Of a DNA stretch of 15,640 bases, positions 13,770 through 15,640 are shown in pieces. This DNA comes from an uncultured Bacteroidales bacterium. GTDB taxonomy: Bacteria; Bacteroidota; Bacteroidia; Bacteroidales; WCHB1-69. The notes beneath the pieces were generated by a model. The model did not search any database. It saw only the letters and a program-made list of their open reading frames with translations, and was not told the origin of the DNA. The stretch spans positions 1 to 15,640 of the forward strand of contig CALDIA010000150.1 in the NCBI GenBank assembly GCA_937901455.1, in the 5' to 3' direction. The position numbers and the translations under genes were made by a program. The stretch's first letter is position 1. Every line of letters starts with the position of its first letter.

Positions 13770-14962
13770 TATTGTCTCACAATTTTCGAGATTCCAATCA
13801 TCTTGTCCCCATCATACGCTTTTAATAGATAAAGTCCTGCTGGAAGTGCCTCCATGGAAATGATGGGACTGGAGGAGACAATCGTTTGGCAAGACAATAG
13901 CTGGCCTTGGATGTCGAACACCTTGACCAATATCTCGTGGTCGGAATCTTCTGCCAGCTTGATACGAATGGCGCCCGTTGTCGGATTTGGGGATACCTCT
14001 AAGTTTGTTTTTTGATGTGATGCGATGCCGTCAGACAAAGAGAAGACGTCGTGAAAGGCATAGTGTATGATCATAGCTAAGTTGACTTTGGCCAGTTCCA
14101 CCACGTTGTCCAAGTTACAGTTTTCCAACTGGTCCTCAAGGGTATGATGGTAAGGCGACAGAGTGGATTCGCGGAAAAAAACGGCAGGGTATCCGTACGA
14201 GGCGTATGGGTAGGCATCGCCAGCCTGACTTTCGGGAAGATTGCCAGCCACATCCATCATGATGGGCAACAGTTGAGAGAAGTTCTCCATCATCAAGGTG
14301 GCATCTGACCGTTCCTGCATGGAATTCTCATACCACAATATGGTCATCATGTGCAGATTTTGCGGGTCATAGGCAACCCGGTCGTTGTTGAGCATCAACT
14401 TTACGATCTCTTGATGGGGTGTCCGCTCTGCCGCATCCATAAAACTCCCCAGCATTTCCATCTCATATGCATCCAAAGCGATGAACTCCACGGTGGTGCG
14501 CGGGGCAAACTGATGCGCTTTCAATACACGGGCCACTTCCAAAATGAGCGCCACGCCAGCAGCATTGTTGTCAACCCCACCCGAAAGGGTCAGTAGCGTG
14601 TCGCCATCGGTACCCAAGGTCAACTTGTCGTAATGCGCACCCACTAAAACAATCGAATCAGGTGCTGCGCTTCCGAAAATGGATCCTCGAACATTATAAT
14701 AATGAACATTGTTCTCCCAAAGATAAAAGGAGTCGATTTTGACATTCTGCAAACCTATCTGCTGCATCTTGTCAACCAAATATTGCGCAGCATCCCGATT
14801 TCCGAAATAGACACATCGTTGATATTGCTGCAACGCGGCTATGGTGGCCTGCATGGAGTCTCCATTCAATTCGGTTAGCATTGCTGAGAATTCTTCTTGG
14901 GACTGCCCAAATATGTGCATATTTGCCAATAATGTTAATGCGATGAGGATAATCTTTTTCAT
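13769..14962 (-). CDS. T9SS-secreted M28-family protein with altered catalytic Glu
   Basis: The 397-residue product has a signal peptide (M-K-K-I-I-L-I-A-L-T, ending H-I-F-G-Q, cleavage near 20), an M28 core (about 40-300) and a C-terminal type A sorting domain (about 319-397: V-S-P-N-P-T-T-G, V-F-D-I-Q-G-Q, L-P-A-G-L-Y-L-L-K-A). It should therefore leave the cell or be surface-anchored through the type IX system. Zinc ligands are kept: His110 (A-H-Y-D-K), Asp131 (V-D-N-N-A-A-G), Glu167, Asp194 and His272/273 (Y-H-H-T). The general-base position is Tyr166 (D-A-Y-E-M-E-M-L-G-S) where the family has Glu-Glu. The ligand spacing Glu167 to Asp194 (27) equals that in the neighbour and in Vibrio proteolyticus aminopeptidase (152 to 179), which supports the alignment. 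It is possibly inactive or altered in chemistry. It lies 10 nt after the preceding gene. Confidence 0.92.
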   Translation of the reverse strand: MKKIILIALTLLANMHIFGQSQEEFSAMLTELNGDSMQATIAALQQYQRCVYFGNRDAAQYLVDKMQQIGLQNVKIDSFYLWENNVHYYNVRGSIFGSAAPDSIVLVGAHYDKLTLGTDGDTLLTLSGGVDNNAAGVALILEVARVLKAHQFAPRTTVEFIALDAYEMEMLGSFMDAAERTPHQEIVKLMLNNDRVAYDPQNLHMMTILWYENSMQERSDATLMMENFSQLLPIMMDVAGNLPESQAGDAYPYASYGYPAVFFRESTLSPYHHTLEDQLENCNLDNVVELAKVNLAMIIHYAFHDVFSLSDGIASHQKTNLEVSPNPTTGAIRIKLAEDSDHEILVKVFDIQGQLLSCQTIVSSSPIISMEALPAGLYLLKAYDGDKMIGISKIVRQ

Positions 14963-14972
14963 GTTAAGGTTG

Positions 14973-15640
14973 CTATTTGATGATGTTAAATATTTTTCTG
15001 ATGATATTGCCTTTTTTGCTTCTCACAGTTAGCAGATAGGGTCCGTCAGACAGATTGGCCATTGAGATGGCCTGTACCTCTTGTCCGTTGCCAGTTGTGG
15101 TTAGAACCACTTGCCCGGCCATGTTGTATATCCTAATTTCGTCAATATTCAGTTGCTTTATGTACAAAGTGTTAGATGCTGGATTGGGGTATATGAGCAG
15201 ATTCTCTTCCATGTCTTCTATGCCAACGCCCACAATGGAAACCCAAAGATTGACCAAACTATCACATCCCCCAGGGCTTTCCAATAGATATTGATAGAAG
15301 GAGAAATTTGGCGTTTCCTCAGTGATGATAATATTGGTGCCCGGTATCTCATAGGGGATGTTTGAGATGTGAAGGCTCAAGGTATCAAAGCCCTCTACAG
15401 TAATTAGAACCACCAGCGTCATGGCGACGGTGGAGTCGCAGCCGCTGATGCTTGTCAGGGTGGCGCTCTGTGTGCCGGCGGCGGTGAAGGTGACGCCGTT
15501 CCAGGCGTAGGGCAGTTCTCCCTCGCAGACGGTCCGCGCCTCGGTGACGTTGTAGGCGGGGTTGACGGTCAGCGTCATGGCGACGGTGGAGTCGCAGCCG
15601 CTGATGCTTGTCAGGGTGGCGCTCTGTGTGCCGGCGGCGG
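14973..15640 (-). CDS. T9SS-secreted tandem-repeat surface protein, 5' part beyond the window
   Basis: The reading frame stays open to the window edge; 221 residues are visible and the start is outside. An internal ATG at 15578 is not the start, because the upstream frame repeats the same protein sequence (A-A-G-T-Q-S-A-T-L-T-S-I-S-G-C-D-S-T-V-A). Visible order: the end of one repeat, one complete 52-residue repeat (C-E-G-E-L-P-Y-A-W ... G-C-D-S-T-V-A-M-T-L), a diverged repeat ending G-G-C-D-S-L-V-N-L, then a type A T9SS sorting domain (Y-P-N-P-A-S-N-T-L, I-Y-N-M-A-G-Q-V-V, L-S-D-G-P-Y-L-L-T-V, ending K-I-F-N-I-I-K). Such 'GCDS' repeat proteins are large adhesin-like surface proteins in Bacteroidota. 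What the N-terminal part does cannot be seen. It is upstream of, and 10 nt from, the T9SS M28 gene. Confidence 0.9.
   Translation of the reverse strand, partial: AAGTQSATLTSISGCDSTVAMTLTVNPAYNVTEARTVCEGELPYAWNGVTFTAAGTQSATLTSISGCDSTVAMTLVVLITVEGFDTLSLHISNIPYEIPGTNIIITEETPNFSFYQYLLESPGGCDSLVNLWVSIVGVGIEDMEENLLIYPNPASNTLYIKQLNIDEIRIYNMAGQVVLTTTGNGQEVQAISMANLSDGPYLLTVRSKKGNIIRKIFNIIK
15415..15640 (-). repeat. 156-bp tandem repeat, identical over all visible bases
   Basis: The unit 15415-15570 (52 codons) starts again at 15571. All 70 bases of the second copy inside the window (15571-15640) are identical to the first. The unit is markedly GC-richer than the DNA below 15415. The array continues outside the window, so the copy number is unknown. 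Confidence 0.95.

Noticed and set aside
14440..14480. Tyr166 of the M28 protein as a frameshift or sequencing artefact
   Set aside because: Residues on both sides (F-I-A-L-D-A and E-M-E-M-L-G-S) stay in frame and match the family. TAT to a Glu codon would need more than one base change.

Overview
The window reads as chromosomal DNA of an anaerobic member of the Bacteroidales (phylum Bacteroidota), probably a gut- or rumen-type lineage. Four things point there. (1) All four promoter candidates carry the Bacteroidota -7 box TAnnTTTG, and there are no clear E. coli-type Shine-Dalgarno sequences. (2) Two proteins end in type IX secretion (T9SS) type A sorting domains. (3) One protein carries a Fibrobacter succinogenes major paralogous (FISUMP) domain and another carries MBG-type repeats. 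(4) A pyrophosphate-type glycolytic enzyme (PPDK) and an [FeFe]-hydrogenase maturase (HydE) indicate fermentative, H2-linked metabolism. The genus cannot be fixed from this sequence.

Layout, left to right. 108-1043 (+): a small lipoprotein and a small outer-membrane barrel-like protein, 6 nt apart, closed by a hairpin terminator that merges with the promoter of the next gene. 1184-3901 (+): complete pyruvate, phosphate dikinase, followed by a strong palindromic terminator. 3966-4168: gene-free stretch. 4273-5190 (+): secreted TPR protein, converging with 4 nt to spare on a minus-strand pair made of a GreA/GreB-family factor (6774-6277) and HydE (6268-5195). 6809-7122: gene-free stretch holding a 101-bp heptamer array and the minus-strand terminator of the next operon.

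7123-12151 (-): three large exported proteins in one apparent operon, in transcription order a FISUMP protein, a protein with a 'SYQAVVR' N-terminal domain, and a 917-residue protein with five MBG-like repeats. None shows a recognisable T9SS tail. 12453-15640 (-): another tightly packed operon. A repeat protein with a T9SS tail, cut by the right edge, is followed by two M28 metallopeptidases whose genes overlap by one base (TAATG).

The most interesting points are these. The T9SS-targeted M28 protein has a Tyr at the position of the catalytic general-base Glu while every zinc ligand is kept, so it is a candidate pseudo-enzyme next to an intact paralogue. A 'GELP...CDS' repeat module is shared between the two separate surface operons. 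The cut-off gene contains a 156-bp tandem repeat that is identical over all visible bases. The MBG protein gene has a sharp composition boundary. The heptamer array is arranged in ordered blocks of variants, and a strong hairpin beside it forms well only in the minus-strand transcript.
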